Source: Desulfobacteraceae bacterium UBA2245
GTDB lineage: Bacteria > Desulfobacterota > Desulfobacteria > Desulfobacterales > UBA2245
DNA: 50,592 nt
Assembly: GCA_002347265.1 (NCBI GenBank)
Contig: DDYB01000031.1
Coordinates: 83,421-134,012, forward strand
Direction: 5' to 3'
Positions 1 to 8,896 of this stretch are shown in pieces. The notes under the pieces were generated by a model that saw nothing but the letters and a program-made list of their open reading frames with translations, was not told the DNA's origin and did no database searches. The translations under genes and the position numbers were made by a program. Each line of letters starts with the position of its first letter. Position 1 is the stretch's first letter.

Positions 1-44
1 GCAACGCTGAATGGCGGCCTCAGGCGCAGTTTTTCGACAGCCTG
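1..44 (-). repeat. Partial copy (end) of a TIR-bearing MITE-like repeat
   Basis: These bases are the reverse complement, with about two mismatches, of the left part of the repeat at 14972-15114. The end GTTTTTCGACAGCCTG corresponds to that copy's terminal inverted repeat. The rest of the element lies beyond the window's left edge. No coding function is seen here. Confidence 0.8.
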
Positions 45-135
45 CTAAATCGCGACGCCATTCGTTTGCGCCGTTCTCTCCGACTCGGGCGGAATGCGCT
101 GCCGGCAGTTTTTCCCGGCAAGGCAAGGAGGTTGC

Positions 136-636
136 ATGAATCTCTATCATATGTCGATCGTTGCATTATCGGTCCTCGTCACCGGCATGACCGCACCTGA
201 ATTCGAAGCGATTTCACACGATGGCCGGAAAATAAACCTCTCCAAGCTGCGGCAGCAGGGTCCCGTGATGCTTGTGTTCCTGCGCGGTTTCAGCTGACCC
301 TACGCCCGGCGACATCTGGGTCAGATGAAACAGGATTTCCAAAGGTTTGTCTCAAGAAACGCCGCGATTGTCGTTGTCGCCCCGCATGACGCGGAAAAGG
401 TCGCGGCGTACTGGCGGAAAGAGGATCTGCCCATGATCGGCGTGCCCGACGCGGACGGAAAACTCGCCCATCTCTACGGCCAGGAATGGAAAATTGTGAA
501 ACTTGGCCGGATGCCCGCGCTTTTCGTGATTGACCGCAACGGCGCCCTTGCATTCACCCAGTACGGCAAAAGCATGTCCGACATACCGGAAAACATTGAG
601 ATCCTGAAGGTGCTAGACGCCCTGGCGGAATTATAG
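136..636 (+). CDS. Peroxiredoxin-like (AhpC/TSA, thioredoxin fold) protein with in-frame TGA; candidate selenoprotein
   Basis: A thiol or selenol peroxidase/oxidoreductase of the AhpC/TSA thioredoxin-fold superfamily. Reading through one TGA (295-297, codon 54) gives 166 residues. The N-terminal half (TAPEFEAISHDGRKINLSKL, then VMLVFLRGFS) and the C-terminal half (PYARRHLGQ, then MPALFVIDRNGALAF) are in the same frame and together make one complete domain. Family members usually read RGFxCPYCRxxLG here, so the TGA stands exactly at the first, catalytic Cys. The second Cys of the CxxC is Ala (U-P-Y-A). The start at 136 is chosen for the AAGGAGG at 125-131; the upstream ATG at 94 has no such site. 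A hairpin (288-330) encloses the TGA. The RND outer-membrane factor follows 14 bp downstream. A Cys-to-stop mutation or sequencing error is the alternative, but the position and hairpin favour selenocysteine. Confidence 0.8.
288..330 (+). promoter_or_regulatory. Candidate bacterial SECIS hairpin around the TGA of the peroxiredoxin-like gene
   Basis: Arms 288-300 (TTTCAGCTGACCC) and 318-330 (GGGTCAGATGAAA) are complementary over 13 positions with a single mismatch, around a 17-nt loop. The TGA at 295-297 lies in the 5' arm. Bacterial SECIS elements are hairpins at or just 3' of the UGA and inside the coding region. No folding program was run. Confidence 0.55.
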
Positions 637-650
637 GACAGGGAATATCC

Positions 651-2150
651 ATGACTTTGAAAAAAGGCTGTATGATGGTTCGACCGAAAAACAGGATGAG
701 AGCCGGTATGAGACATATCTTCCTTGTTGCGTATGTACTGATTCTGGCCGGATGCACGATGGGTCCAGACTATCAGCGGCCCGTCGTCGACCAGCCGGAT
801 TCCTTCCGCTATGCGGCGGAAGATGCACGGGACACGTCAAATCTTTCCTGGTGGCGGCAGTTTCAGGATCCGGTTCTCGACGGCCTGATCCACGAGGCCC
901 TCGCCAACAACAAGAACCTCAGGATTGCCGCCGCGAATATAGAGCAAGCCGCAGCCGTTCTGACCCAGGTCCGTTCCCCGCTTTTTCCCCAGGCGAATTA
1001 CGGTGGAAATGCGGCCCGCCAGCGGGTCAGCGAGTTGAATGCCGCCCCGATACCGGGCTATGTCTCGAACCCTCAGAATGCCTTCCAGGTCTTTGCCGGC
1101 GCAACCTGGGAGATTGACCTCTGGGGCCGCATTCAGCGTCTTTCCGAGTCCGCCCAGGCAAGCCTGTTTGCCACGGAGGAGGCTCATCGCGGCGTCATTC
1201 TCTCTCTGGTAGCTTCTGTTGCGAACACCTACATTCAGCTGCGCGGTCTTGATGAACAGTTGCTGATTGCCAGAAACAGCATGGACTCCTATGGAGAGGC
1301 CGTGAAACTCTTTGAACTCCAGTTCAAGTATGGACAGGTCTCCAGAATGACCGTCGAACAGGCGCGCACGCGGTTCGAGACGGCGGCGGCGATGATTCCG
1401 CAGTTCGAATCGCAGATCGCCCAGGCGGAGAATGCCCTGTCCATCCTTCTGGGCCGAAATCCGGGACCGATTGTCCGCGGCAGGTCACTGCAAGAACTGG
1501 CCCTGCCGGCTGTTCCTTCGGGTCTCCCCTCACAACTGCTGGAACGACGGCCGGATGTGGTCCAGGCCGAGCAGAACCTCATTGCCGCAAATGCGCAAAT
1601 CGGTGCGGCGAAAGCCCTCTATTTTCCGACAATATCCCTGACCGGAAGTTACGGCCAGGCAAGCGAGGACCTTTCCGATCTCTTCAAAGGTCCGGCCCGC
1701 CAGTGGGGATACAGCGGGTCCGTTACCGGACCGATCTTCACCGCAGGCTTGGTTTCCGGCCAGGTGCGCCAGGCCGAAGCGGCCCGAAAGGCGGCGCTTC
1801 TCGCCTATGAGTCGTCGATTCAGAGCGCTTTTGCCGATGTGGAAAATGCGCTGGTCGACCGTATAAAGATTGCGGAGCAGATTCAGGCCCAGGGGAGGCT
1901 GGTCGATGCGGCCAGGGAATATTCCCGGCTGGCAAGGCTGCAATATAAAGGCGGATATGTTCCGTATTCAACCGTACTTCAGGCGGAGGAACAGCTGTTT
2001 CCCGCCGAGCTCAATTATGCGCAGTACAACGCCTCCCTGTACGCGTCTTTGATCAATATCTACAAGGCAATGGGCGGCGGTTGGTTGGCCGAGGCAAATA
2101 AACTCACTGCACGGCCGAATGAAAAGGGCCATAACGAAATGAGCAAATGA
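651..2150 (+). CDS. RND efflux outer-membrane factor lipoprotein (NodT/OprM family)
   Basis: Outer-membrane channel of a tripartite efflux system (TolC/OprM fold). The N terminus has a signal peptide ending in a lipobox (LILAGC, Cys about residue 35), followed by the family hallmark MGPDYQRPVVDQPDSFR. Two OEP repeats follow, with typical SWWRQFQDPVLDGLIHEAL, WEIDLWGRI and LLERRPDVVQAEQNL motifs. At 499 aa it is full length for the family. An internal ATG near residue 20 is an alternative start, but both give the same lipoprotein. It is separated from its probable partners (RND pump and adaptor at 4236-8672), which are on the opposite strand. The HD-GYP gene begins 4 bp after its stop, suggesting co-transcription. 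Confidence 0.93.
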   Translation: MTLKKGCMMVRPKNRMRAGMRHIFLVAYVLILAGCTMGPDYQRPVVDQPDSFRYAAEDARDTSNLSWWRQFQDPVLDGLIHEALANNKNLRIAAANIEQAAAVLTQVRSPLFPQANYGGNAARQRVSELNAAPIPGYVSNPQNAFQVFAGATWEIDLWGRIQRLSESAQASLFATEEAHRGVILSLVASVANTYIQLRGLDEQLLIARNSMDSYGEAVKLFELQFKYGQVSRMTVEQARTRFETAAAMIPQFESQIAQAENALSILLGRNPGPIVRGRSLQELALPAVPSGLPSQLLERRPDVVQAEQNLIAANAQIGAAKALYFPTISLTGSYGQASEDLSDLFKGPARQWGYSGSVTGPIFTAGLVSGQVRQAEAARKAALLAYESSIQSAFADVENALVDRIKIAEQIQAQGRLVDAAREYSRLARLQYKGGYVPYSTVLQAEEQLFPAELNYAQYNASLYASLINIYKAMGGGWLAEANKLTARPNEKGHNEMSK

Positions 2151-2154
2151 TTCA

Positions 2155-3501
2155 ATGCCTCGCCCTGTAATAGATTCGATCCGAAAAAGCGCGATTCACC
2201 GGGCGCTCGTTACCCGGCTCCTTCTGGCCTCAATTCTCATATCCGTTTGCCTGATCGTTGTTGTCCTGTATGTACAATTCAAGAACATAGAAACCCAGAC
2301 CGTCGAACAGGCCCTGGTTCAATCAGAGCGTTTCAGATTCTCCATTATGGACGAGCTTGATGCGCCCGGCCTGGGCGACCACGCGAACATCCAGCGCACC
2401 ATGGATAAACTGGCGACCGGCAGGGTGATGCCGACGGACGGTCATTTTGTTTCTGTCCGCATTGCAGATCTTGATTTCCGTGAAGTCGCGGGGCTGAACG
2501 ATCCGGCCTATGCCCGTATAAACGCGATCCATGATTATATTCATATAAACAGAGACCTTGCTGAACTCAGAAATCAGGGCGCCTGGAACAGAATGCTTCG
2601 CCTGGGTGATGATGTTGTCATTGATATGGGCTACGTCCTGAGGAACAGCGCCGATGCTCCTGTGGGCTATATCGAGGGCGTGTATGTGATTTCGCCGGCT
2701 TTTTTTTCAAAAGCGTATCGATCGGCGATTTTCACTGCCTTGATGGTAGCAGGCATCGTACTTCTGACCTCAATGATCCTCTATCCTGCAATCAACGGTC
2801 TTCTGCGCAGGGTTGCAGGCCTGTCGGGCAGCCTGCTTCACGCCAACATGGAAATCCTCAGCGTGCTGGGAAGCGCCATAGCCAAAAGGGACAGCGATAC
2901 GGATATCCATAATTACCGGGTCGCCATCTACGCTGTCCGCCTTGCGGAAGAGCTGGGTCTGCCTGAAAATGAAATCCGCTCGCTGATCAAAGGGGCATTC
3001 CTCCACGACGTGGGCAAGATAGGCGTCCGGGACAGCATTCTGCTCAAACGCTCCAGCCTGACATCCGAAGAGTTCAAAGAGATGAGCGAGCATGTTCGCC
3101 ACGGTATGGATATCGTGAGTGGTTCCGAATGGCTCCGCGATGCGGCTCTGGTCGTCGGCTGTCACCACGAAAAATATGACGGGACCGGATATCCGGAAAA
3201 ACGAAGCGATGGCGACATCCCCAGGGCGGCGCGTATCTTTGCCATTGCCGATGTCTTCGACGCCCTGTCTTCAAAACGCCCCTACAAGGATGCCATGAAT
3301 TATGCGGAAACGATGAACCGTCTCATGGAAGGGAGGGGCGGTTATTTTGATCCGGAAATCCTCGATGTCTTTGTAAGGATTGCGCCTGTTCTTTATGAAA
3401 CCTACGCCAACAGGTATGATGAGAAGCCCAGGAATGATCTGAAACAGATAAATGCCCGTTATTTCTGGCCTGATATCGCTGATGATGTTTTGGAGAGATG
3501 A
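2155..3501 (+). CDS. Membrane-anchored HD-GYP domain protein (putative cyclic-di-GMP phosphodiesterase)
   Basis: The 448-aa protein has a TM helix at about residues 22-42, a periplasmic sensor-like region at about 43-185, a second TM at about 190-212, and a C-terminal HD-GYP domain. Key motifs are the HD pair in FLHDVGKIGVRDSILLK (H284-D285) and HHEKYDGTGYP (about 337-347), the latter containing the GYP triad. The domain probably hydrolyses c-di-GMP. No response-regulator receiver domain is present, so input is probably through the periplasmic region. It starts 4 bp after the outer-membrane-factor stop, in the same transcription unit. A link between efflux and c-di-GMP is inference only. Confidence 0.9.
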   Translation: MPRPVIDSIRKSAIHRALVTRLLLASILISVCLIVVVLYVQFKNIETQTVEQALVQSERFRFSIMDELDAPGLGDHANIQRTMDKLATGRVMPTDGHFVSVRIADLDFREVAGLNDPAYARINAIHDYIHINRDLAELRNQGAWNRMLRLGDDVVIDMGYVLRNSADAPVGYIEGVYVISPAFFSKAYRSAIFTALMVAGIVLLTSMILYPAINGLLRRVAGLSGSLLHANMEILSVLGSAIAKRDSDTDIHNYRVAIYAVRLAEELGLPENEIRSLIKGAFLHDVGKIGVRDSILLKRSSLTSEEFKEMSEHVRHGMDIVSGSEWLRDAALVVGCHHEKYDGTGYPEKRSDGDIPRAARIFAIADVFDALSSKRPYKDAMNYAETMNRLMEGRGGYFDPEILDVFVRIAPVLYETYANRYDEKPRNDLKQINARYFWPDIADDVLER

Positions 3502-3544
3502 CGAATTCTGATGGGAGTCAATTAACCGGAAAGGAGGTCGGGAA

Positions 3545-4210
3545 GTGAAAAAAGCATGGGTATTGATGATCGGTATGATGCTGCTGGCAGGTTGTACAAC
3601 CACGGCGCCGGCGCCGGTATCGCCAAAGGCGAACTTTCTCGGAGATTATGCCGGAAAAATGGAGCCGGGGCCGCCAGGAGGGGCCAGGATGCGCTGGCTG
3701 AAGCCGGGCGTTGATTTCCACAAATACAAAAAAGTGATGGTGGATTATGTGGTCTTTGCCCTGGCCGATGATTCGCAATACAAGATCATCAACGGCGACG
3801 AGATGAAGAAACTGGGAGATGCCTGTACCCAGGCCATTGTCGATGCGCTTAAAGACAAATATACGATCGTGGCCGAACCCGGTCCCGACGTGGTGCGGTT
3901 TCGCTTCGCCATTGTGGATCTGAAACAGAGCCGCCCGGGCTTGAGCGCCGTGACATCCGTCATTCCGGTCGGACTGGGCATCAGTCTCGTCAAAAGAGGC
4001 GCCACGGAGTCATGGAGCGGCTCGGGGGCGACAACCAGTCAGCTGATGGTTATCGACTCCGCGAGCCATGAGGTGATCGCAGTCGCGGAAGCCGAGTATC
4101 ATGCGGGATTTTCGGAAAGGTTCAGCAAATGGGGCTCCGCCGAAGATGCCTTTAAATACTGGGGGCAAAGACTGCGCAAATTCATGGATGAGCTTGTGAC
4201 GGTTAATTGA
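3545..4210 (+). CDS. DUF3313 family lipoprotein
   Basis: A 221-aa exported lipoprotein of unknown function. The signal peptide ends in LLAGC (Cys 17). The body carries DUF3313-type segments such as RMRWLKPGVDFHKYKKVMVD and SVIPVGLGISLVKRG. The start is a GTG at 3545 with a strong AAGGAGG nearby. It is paralogous to the protein at 41187-41879; both share LKPGVDF, YK/YN, VAEPGPDV, PVGLG and the GFSxRFSKxGSAxDAFK ending. It is convergent with the RND pump gene, whose stop is 25 bp away. Confidence 0.85.
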   Translation: MKKAWVLMIGMMLLAGCTTTAPAPVSPKANFLGDYAGKMEPGPPGGARMRWLKPGVDFHKYKKVMVDYVVFALADDSQYKIINGDEMKKLGDACTQAIVDALKDKYTIVAEPGPDVVRFRFAIVDLKQSRPGLSAVTSVIPVGLGISLVKRGATESWSGSGATTSQLMVIDSASHEVIAVAEAEYHAGFSERFSKWGSAEDAFKYWGQRLRKFMDELVTVN

Positions 4211-4235
4211 TGCCGATGCGGCGAAACAGGATGTG

Positions 4236-7200
4236 TCAGCTGTCGTCCGTTTTTTTCAGGCTCAACGCGTCGGGCGCGTTTTCGTCAGCCTGAGTTTTAT
4301 TTTTGAGTTGTGCGGCATCCTGCTTCGTCTTCGAGCGTTCTCCCAGCCGATCAAAAAGGTAGAATAATAACGGCACATAGAGCATGGCCAGGGTCGTTTC
4401 TCCGATCATGCCGCCGATGATGCCGGTGCCGATGGAATGGCGGGCGTTGGCGCCCGCGCCCATGGCGATTGCCAGGGGCAGGACGCCGAATGCGAAGGCG
4501 AGCGAGGTCATGATAATCGGCCGCAGGCGCTGCTCGCCTGCCTCTATGGTGGCATCCATGATGGATTTACCCTGCTTGCGCAGCTCGACGGCAAATGATA
4601 CTCTCAGAATCGCATTTTTTGCCCCCAGGCCGATCAGCACCAGAAGTCCGATCTGAAAATAGACGTCATTCTGAAGACCCCGCAGCCAGTTCGCGGTCAG
4701 GGCGCCCAGCACGCCGAAAGGCACCGCCATCATCACGGTGCCCGGCAGGGTCCATGACTCATACTGGGCGGCAAGAACGAGAAAGACGATGATCAGTCCG
4801 AATACAAAGGCGATTGCCGATGTGCCGCCGGACTTCTTTTCCTCGAATGCAAGGCCCGACCAGGCGAAGGTGTAACCCCGCGGCAGTATCTCCTGCGCGA
4901 TCTCTTCCATTGCCGCAATGGCCTGACCCGAACTGTACCCCGGTGCGGCATTGCCGTTCACCTTTGCGGCCGGAAACCCGTTGAAATGCGGCAGCAGGTC
5001 CGGACCGGTGACCCATCTTGTGTTTACCAGCGCCGCCAGCGGCACCATCTCGCCCTGACTCGATCTGGCGAACAGGCGCGTCAGATCTTGCGGATTGCTT
5101 CGGTATTGCGGCTCTGACTGGAGAATAACCTGCCATACCCTGCTGAACTCGTTATACTGGCTTACGGACAGAGACCCGAATTGCGCCTGAATGGTGCTGT
5201 AGACATCCTTGACGGAAACGCCGATAAGATTCGCCTTGTCACGATCCAAATCAACGCTCAATTGCTGAGTGGTGGCGCGGAACGTCGTGTTCAATCCGGC
5301 AAGCTCCGGGCGCTGGCGCGCCTTGCTGAGGAATTGCTGCGTCAGCTCATCCAGTTTCGCCGCATCGCCGGATCCGGTATCCTGAATCCAGAATTCAAAA
5401 CCGCCTGTCGTGCCGATTCCGGGAATCGCCGGCGGCGGCACGGGGATGACGACGCCCTCCTGAATGTTCCTCGCCTCCTGATTCATGCTGCTCAGCACGG
5501 CGCGTGCGTTCTCGGCCCGTGCCTGTTTCGCCGAGGAATACCTTTCATCAAAAGGCTTCAGGGTGACAAAAAAGGTTCCGGAATTGGTTTTGTAGCCGCT
5601 GTCGATCAGACTGTACCCGGTGATCTGAGTTCGGTTTTCAACGCCGGGGATTTCCCTGAAGATGGCTTCCAGGCGTTCGGCCACCGCTCCGGTCCGGTCA
5701 AGGCTCGCAGCGTCGGGCATCATGATCGCCGCCATGACATATCCCTGATCCTCGTTCGGCACGAAGCTTCCGGGTATGATTTTAAAAAGATGAACCATGA
5801 AATAGATCAGCACCGCCAGAACGGCAAAGGCAATCACGACCCTTTTGATCACAAACACGACGGCATTTCCGAAGCCACGGGTGATCGCGTCTACCCCGCG
5901 GTTGAACCAGGCGAAGAAGCCCCTTGTCGGAGGAGCGATGTGCTTCAGCATCACCCCGCACATGGCCGGCGTCAGCGTGAGCGCCACAAATCCGGACACC
6001 GCGACCGATATGACGATGGTGATGGCAAACTGTTTGTAAAGCTGGCCTGTGGCGCCGGGCAGAAATGCGGCAGGAATAAAAACGGACGCCATCACCAGCA
6101 CAACGGCCACCAGCGAACTGGATATCTCGTCCATGGCACGGATGGTCGCCTCCTTCGGAGAAAGATGGAACCTTGCCATATTGCGCTCGACATTTTCAAC
6201 CACCACGATGGCATCATCCACTACCATTCCGATGGCGAGAACTAGGCCGAAGAGGGTGAGCAGATTGATGGAAAACCCCAAAGCAAACATGCCGGTAAAG
6301 GTGCTGACCAGGGCCACCACGATGGCCACCGCACAGATGACGGTAGTGCGGAAACTCTGAAGAAAGAGGTATACGATGAACACCACCAGCAGAATGGCCT
6401 CGAACAGGGTATGAACCACCTCCTCAATCGACAGGCGGACAAAATCGTTTGTGTCCAGGGAGATCAGGTAGTCGAGGCCGCTGGGAAAACGCGATTTCAT
6501 CTCTTCAAGGGTCTTGCGGACCGCTTCCGACACCTCAAGCCCGTTTGCCCCGGGCTGCTGGTAAACGGCGATAAAGGTTGCCGGCGTGCCGTTCAACCTG
6601 CTGTCAACAATGTACTGCTTCAGACCGATTTCGGCACGCGCAACATCCTTCAGGTATACGATTCCGCTTCCGTCCCGGTTGGCACGGAGAATGATGTTGT
6701 CGTACTGTTCCGGCCGGGTGAAGGGCCTTTGCGTGACAACCGGGAATGTCAACTGGACCGGCCCCTGTGTGGGCTGCTGCCCGATCTGCCCGGCGCCGTA
6801 CAGGGCGTTCTGGCTGGCTACGGCCTGCTGTATGTCGGTAGTCGTGATTCCCATCGAAGCCATTCGATCCGGATTCATCCAGATGCGTATCGCCTGATCC
6901 GGAATGCCCATGATCTGCGCCTGTCCAGCTCCCGGCACGCGCTTGATGGCGTCAAGGACATAGACGTTGGCATAGTTTGCGATGTATTCGCTGCTGTACC
7001 GCTCGTCCTGGGAGAAGACGCCGATCAGCATCATGATGGTCGAGGCTTTTTTCTGAACCGAAACCCCCTGCTGCAAAACGGCATCCGGCAGTTGGGGCTG
7101 TGCCAGGTTCACCCGGTTCTGAACCTGGACCTGCGCGATGTCCGGGTCCGTATTCAGGTCAAAGTACACGGTGAGCTGCAATTGCCCGTTTGAGGAACTC

Positions 7201-7445
7201 GCTGAAGACATGTAAAGCATGTTGTCCACGCCGTTGATCTGCGCCTCAATCGGCGCAGCAACGGAATCGGCAAGGGTCTGCGAGTCGGCGCCCGGATAAG
7301 TTGCCGAGACGGTGACTTGAACCGGAGTTATGGTTGGATATTGCTCGACCGAAAGGGAATTCATCGCCACCAGACCGGCAAGGCAGATGATAATGGAGAT
7401 GACCGTGGCAAAGATCGGCCGCTCAATGAAGAATCTGGAGAACAT
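4236..7445 (-). CDS. RND multidrug efflux transporter, HAE1 (AcrB/MexB) family inner-membrane pump
   Basis: Proton-driven inner-membrane pump that exports hydrophobic compounds through a periplasmic adaptor and outer-membrane channel. At 1069 aa it matches the AcrB length. The N terminus MFSRFFIERPIFATVISII is typical. The proton-relay Asp pair is visible in IGMVVDDAIVVVENVERNM. Twelve membrane segments and two large periplasmic loops fit the family, and the C-terminal half has VLIGLGAKNAILRVSFAVEL. The start has AAGGAGAG upstream. The adaptor gene ends 33 bp upstream of this start, giving an adaptor-pump operon. The Lys/Asp-rich tail (residues about 1040-1069) is slightly long but not unusual. 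Confidence 0.96.
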   Translation of the reverse strand: MFSRFFIERPIFATVISIIICLAGLVAMNSLSVEQYPTITPVQVTVSATYPGADSQTLADSVAAPIEAQINGVDNMLYMSSASSSNGQLQLTVYFDLNTDPDIAQVQVQNRVNLAQPQLPDAVLQQGVSVQKKASTIMMLIGVFSQDERYSSEYIANYANVYVLDAIKRVPGAGQAQIMGIPDQAIRIWMNPDRMASMGITTTDIQQAVASQNALYGAGQIGQQPTQGPVQLTFPVVTQRPFTRPEQYDNIILRANRDGSGIVYLKDVARAEIGLKQYIVDSRLNGTPATFIAVYQQPGANGLEVSEAVRKTLEEMKSRFPSGLDYLISLDTNDFVRLSIEEVVHTLFEAILLVVFIVYLFLQSFRTTVICAVAIVVALVSTFTGMFALGFSINLLTLFGLVLAIGMVVDDAIVVVENVERNMARFHLSPKEATIRAMDEISSSLVAVVLVMASVFIPAAFLPGATGQLYKQFAITIVISVAVSGFVALTLTPAMCGVMLKHIAPPTRGFFAWFNRGVDAITRGFGNAVVFVIKRVVIAFAVLAVLIYFMVHLFKIIPGSFVPNEDQGYVMAAIMMPDAASLDRTGAVAERLEAIFREIPGVENRTQITGYSLIDSGYKTNSGTFFVTLKPFDERYSSAKQARAENARAVLSSMNQEARNIQEGVVIPVPPPAIPGIGTTGGFEFWIQDTGSGDAAKLDELTQQFLSKARQRPELAGLNTTFRATTQQLSVDLDRDKANLIGVSVKDVYSTIQAQFGSLSVSQYNEFSRVWQVILQSEPQYRSNPQDLTRLFARSSQGEMVPLAALVNTRWVTGPDLLPHFNGFPAAKVNGNAAPGYSSGQAIAAMEEIAQEILPRGYTFAWSGLAFEEKKSGGTSAIAFVFGLIIVFLVLAAQYESWTLPGTVMMAVPFGVLGALTANWLRGLQNDVYFQIGLLVLIGLGAKNAILRVSFAVELRKQGKSIMDATIEAGEQRLRPIIMTSLAFAFGVLPLAIAMGAGANARHSIGTGIIGGMIGETTLAMLYVPLLFYLFDRLGERSKTKQDAAQLKNKTQADENAPDALSLKKTDDS

Positions 7446-7478
7446 GCGTTATGTCTCTCCTTGACAGGCTTTCAACCG

Positions 7479-8672
7479 TTACTTTTTTTCTGAATCCGCC
7501 GGATGTCCTGATTTCTGCCCGGAATTATCAGGCTTCACCGAGACCGTCATGCCGGGACGGAGCATGAGACCGCCGTCTATCACCACCCGTTCGCCGCTTC
7601 TCAGTCCTTCCAGGATGAACCAGTCGTCTCCATGCCATTCTCCGACGGCTACGGGGCGCTGCTCCGCCTTGTTCTCCCTGTCCACGACCCAGACAAAATG
7701 ACTTTTGGAACCCTGCTGCACCGCCTTTTGAGGGACGAGTATCGTCTCGGGGCGGACAGCGCCTTTTAAACGAACCCGGACATACTGGTTCGGATGCAGG
7801 ACCCCGCCCGGGTTGTCGACACTGGCACGGACGGCGAAGGTGCCGGTTTGCGGGTTATAAGAGGGTTCGGCAAACGTCATGCGCCCGGTGTAAGGATGGA
7901 TCGACCCGTCTACCAGCACGACCTCGACGATGAACCGCTCCGCCTCGGGAACGCGAAGCAGACCTGTGGCAACCTGGTTGCGGTACTTTTGCATCTCGTT
8001 TTCAGACAGACTGAAGTTCACCCATATCGGAGAGAGCGCCGAAACGGTTGTGAGCAGGCTGTTCTGGGGGCTGATGTAGGTGCCTTCTGTTTGACGGGCC
8101 GAACTGCTGATACCGGTAATGGGAGAGGTGATGGTTGTGTAGGAAAGATTCAAACGCGCTGTCTCGACCTTCGCTCTTGCCTCCTCCACCGCCGCTGCCG
8201 CCGACTGGTAATGGCCTGTGGCGTCGTCAAGGTCCTTTTGCGAAAGCGCATCCTGCTCGGTCAGCGGTTTGGTTCGCGCCAGGCTCAGGCGGGCCGTTTC
8301 GAACGCGGCCTCCTGCTTCGCCAGAGTGGCCTTTGCCTGGGCCAGCTGGACCTGAAACGGTTTGGCGTCCATCTGAAAAAGGACCTGCCCCGCATTTACC
8401 ACCGAGCCCTCGGTGTACAGACACCTGTCCAGAAAACCGGTTACCCGGGCCTGAATGTTTACGAGGTGTGAGCTCTGGGTCTGGGCGACGTATTCAAAGA
8501 CAACGGGCACATCCTTCCGGACAACTTCCAGCACTGTCACGGCGGGCAGGGGGGGTGTCGACGCCTTTTTCTCGCTGCCGCATGACGGACAGAGGAATAA
8601 GAAAACAGCGATCATGCCGCTGATAAGAAATTGCATGCACCACGAACGCCCTCTATGATGAAGCTTTTCCAT
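7479..8672 (-). CDS. RND efflux periplasmic adaptor (membrane-fusion protein) lipoprotein
   Basis: Links the RND pump to the outer-membrane channel. The 397 aa include an N-terminal signal with a lipobox-like LCPSC (Cys about 31), then biotinyl-lipoyl halves flanking an alpha-helical hairpin (VVNAGQVLFQMDAKPFQVQL, then the helices, then NLSYTTITSPITG), a beta-barrel domain and a membrane-proximal domain near the C terminus (VIDGGLMLRPGMTVSV). The start at 8672 has a purine-rich AAAGGGGGA upstream. It is first in the two-gene operon with the pump. Confidence 0.93.
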   Translation of the reverse strand: MEKLHHRGRSWCMQFLISGMIAVFLFLCPSCGSEKKASTPPLPAVTVLEVVRKDVPVVFEYVAQTQSSHLVNIQARVTGFLDRCLYTEGSVVNAGQVLFQMDAKPFQVQLAQAKATLAKQEAAFETARLSLARTKPLTEQDALSQKDLDDATGHYQSAAAAVEEARAKVETARLNLSYTTITSPITGISSSARQTEGTYISPQNSLLTTVSALSPIWVNFSLSENEMQKYRNQVATGLLRVPEAERFIVEVVLVDGSIHPYTGRMTFAEPSYNPQTGTFAVRASVDNPGGVLHPNQYVRVRLKGAVRPETILVPQKAVQQGSKSHFVWVVDRENKAEQRPVAVGEWHGDDWFILEGLRSGERVVIDGGLMLRPGMTVSVKPDNSGQKSGHPADSEKK

Positions 8673-8896
8673 CGGCAGATCCCCCTTTTGTGAACGCGGT
8701 TTATCTTTTACTGACTTTAACAGCCTTTCACAGGGGCATCAATCGTTTTCTCGGCATCAAGGTCCTTTGCATGAAGGCAGTATGTTTTATGATTTTCATG
8801 GTTTCTTCTGTTTAATCTCCGATCGGGTTTGACCTGAGTCAGTTGAAACGTGCTGTATTGCATTTCCGTTGAAACCATGTTCAGGGGCGGTCCCTG

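Noticed and set aside
5181..6245. Long + strand ORF of 354 codons inside the RND pump gene
   Set aside because: It is antisense to a strongly supported AcrB-like gene, has no ribosome site or family features, and its length is explained by the codon usage of the opposite strand.
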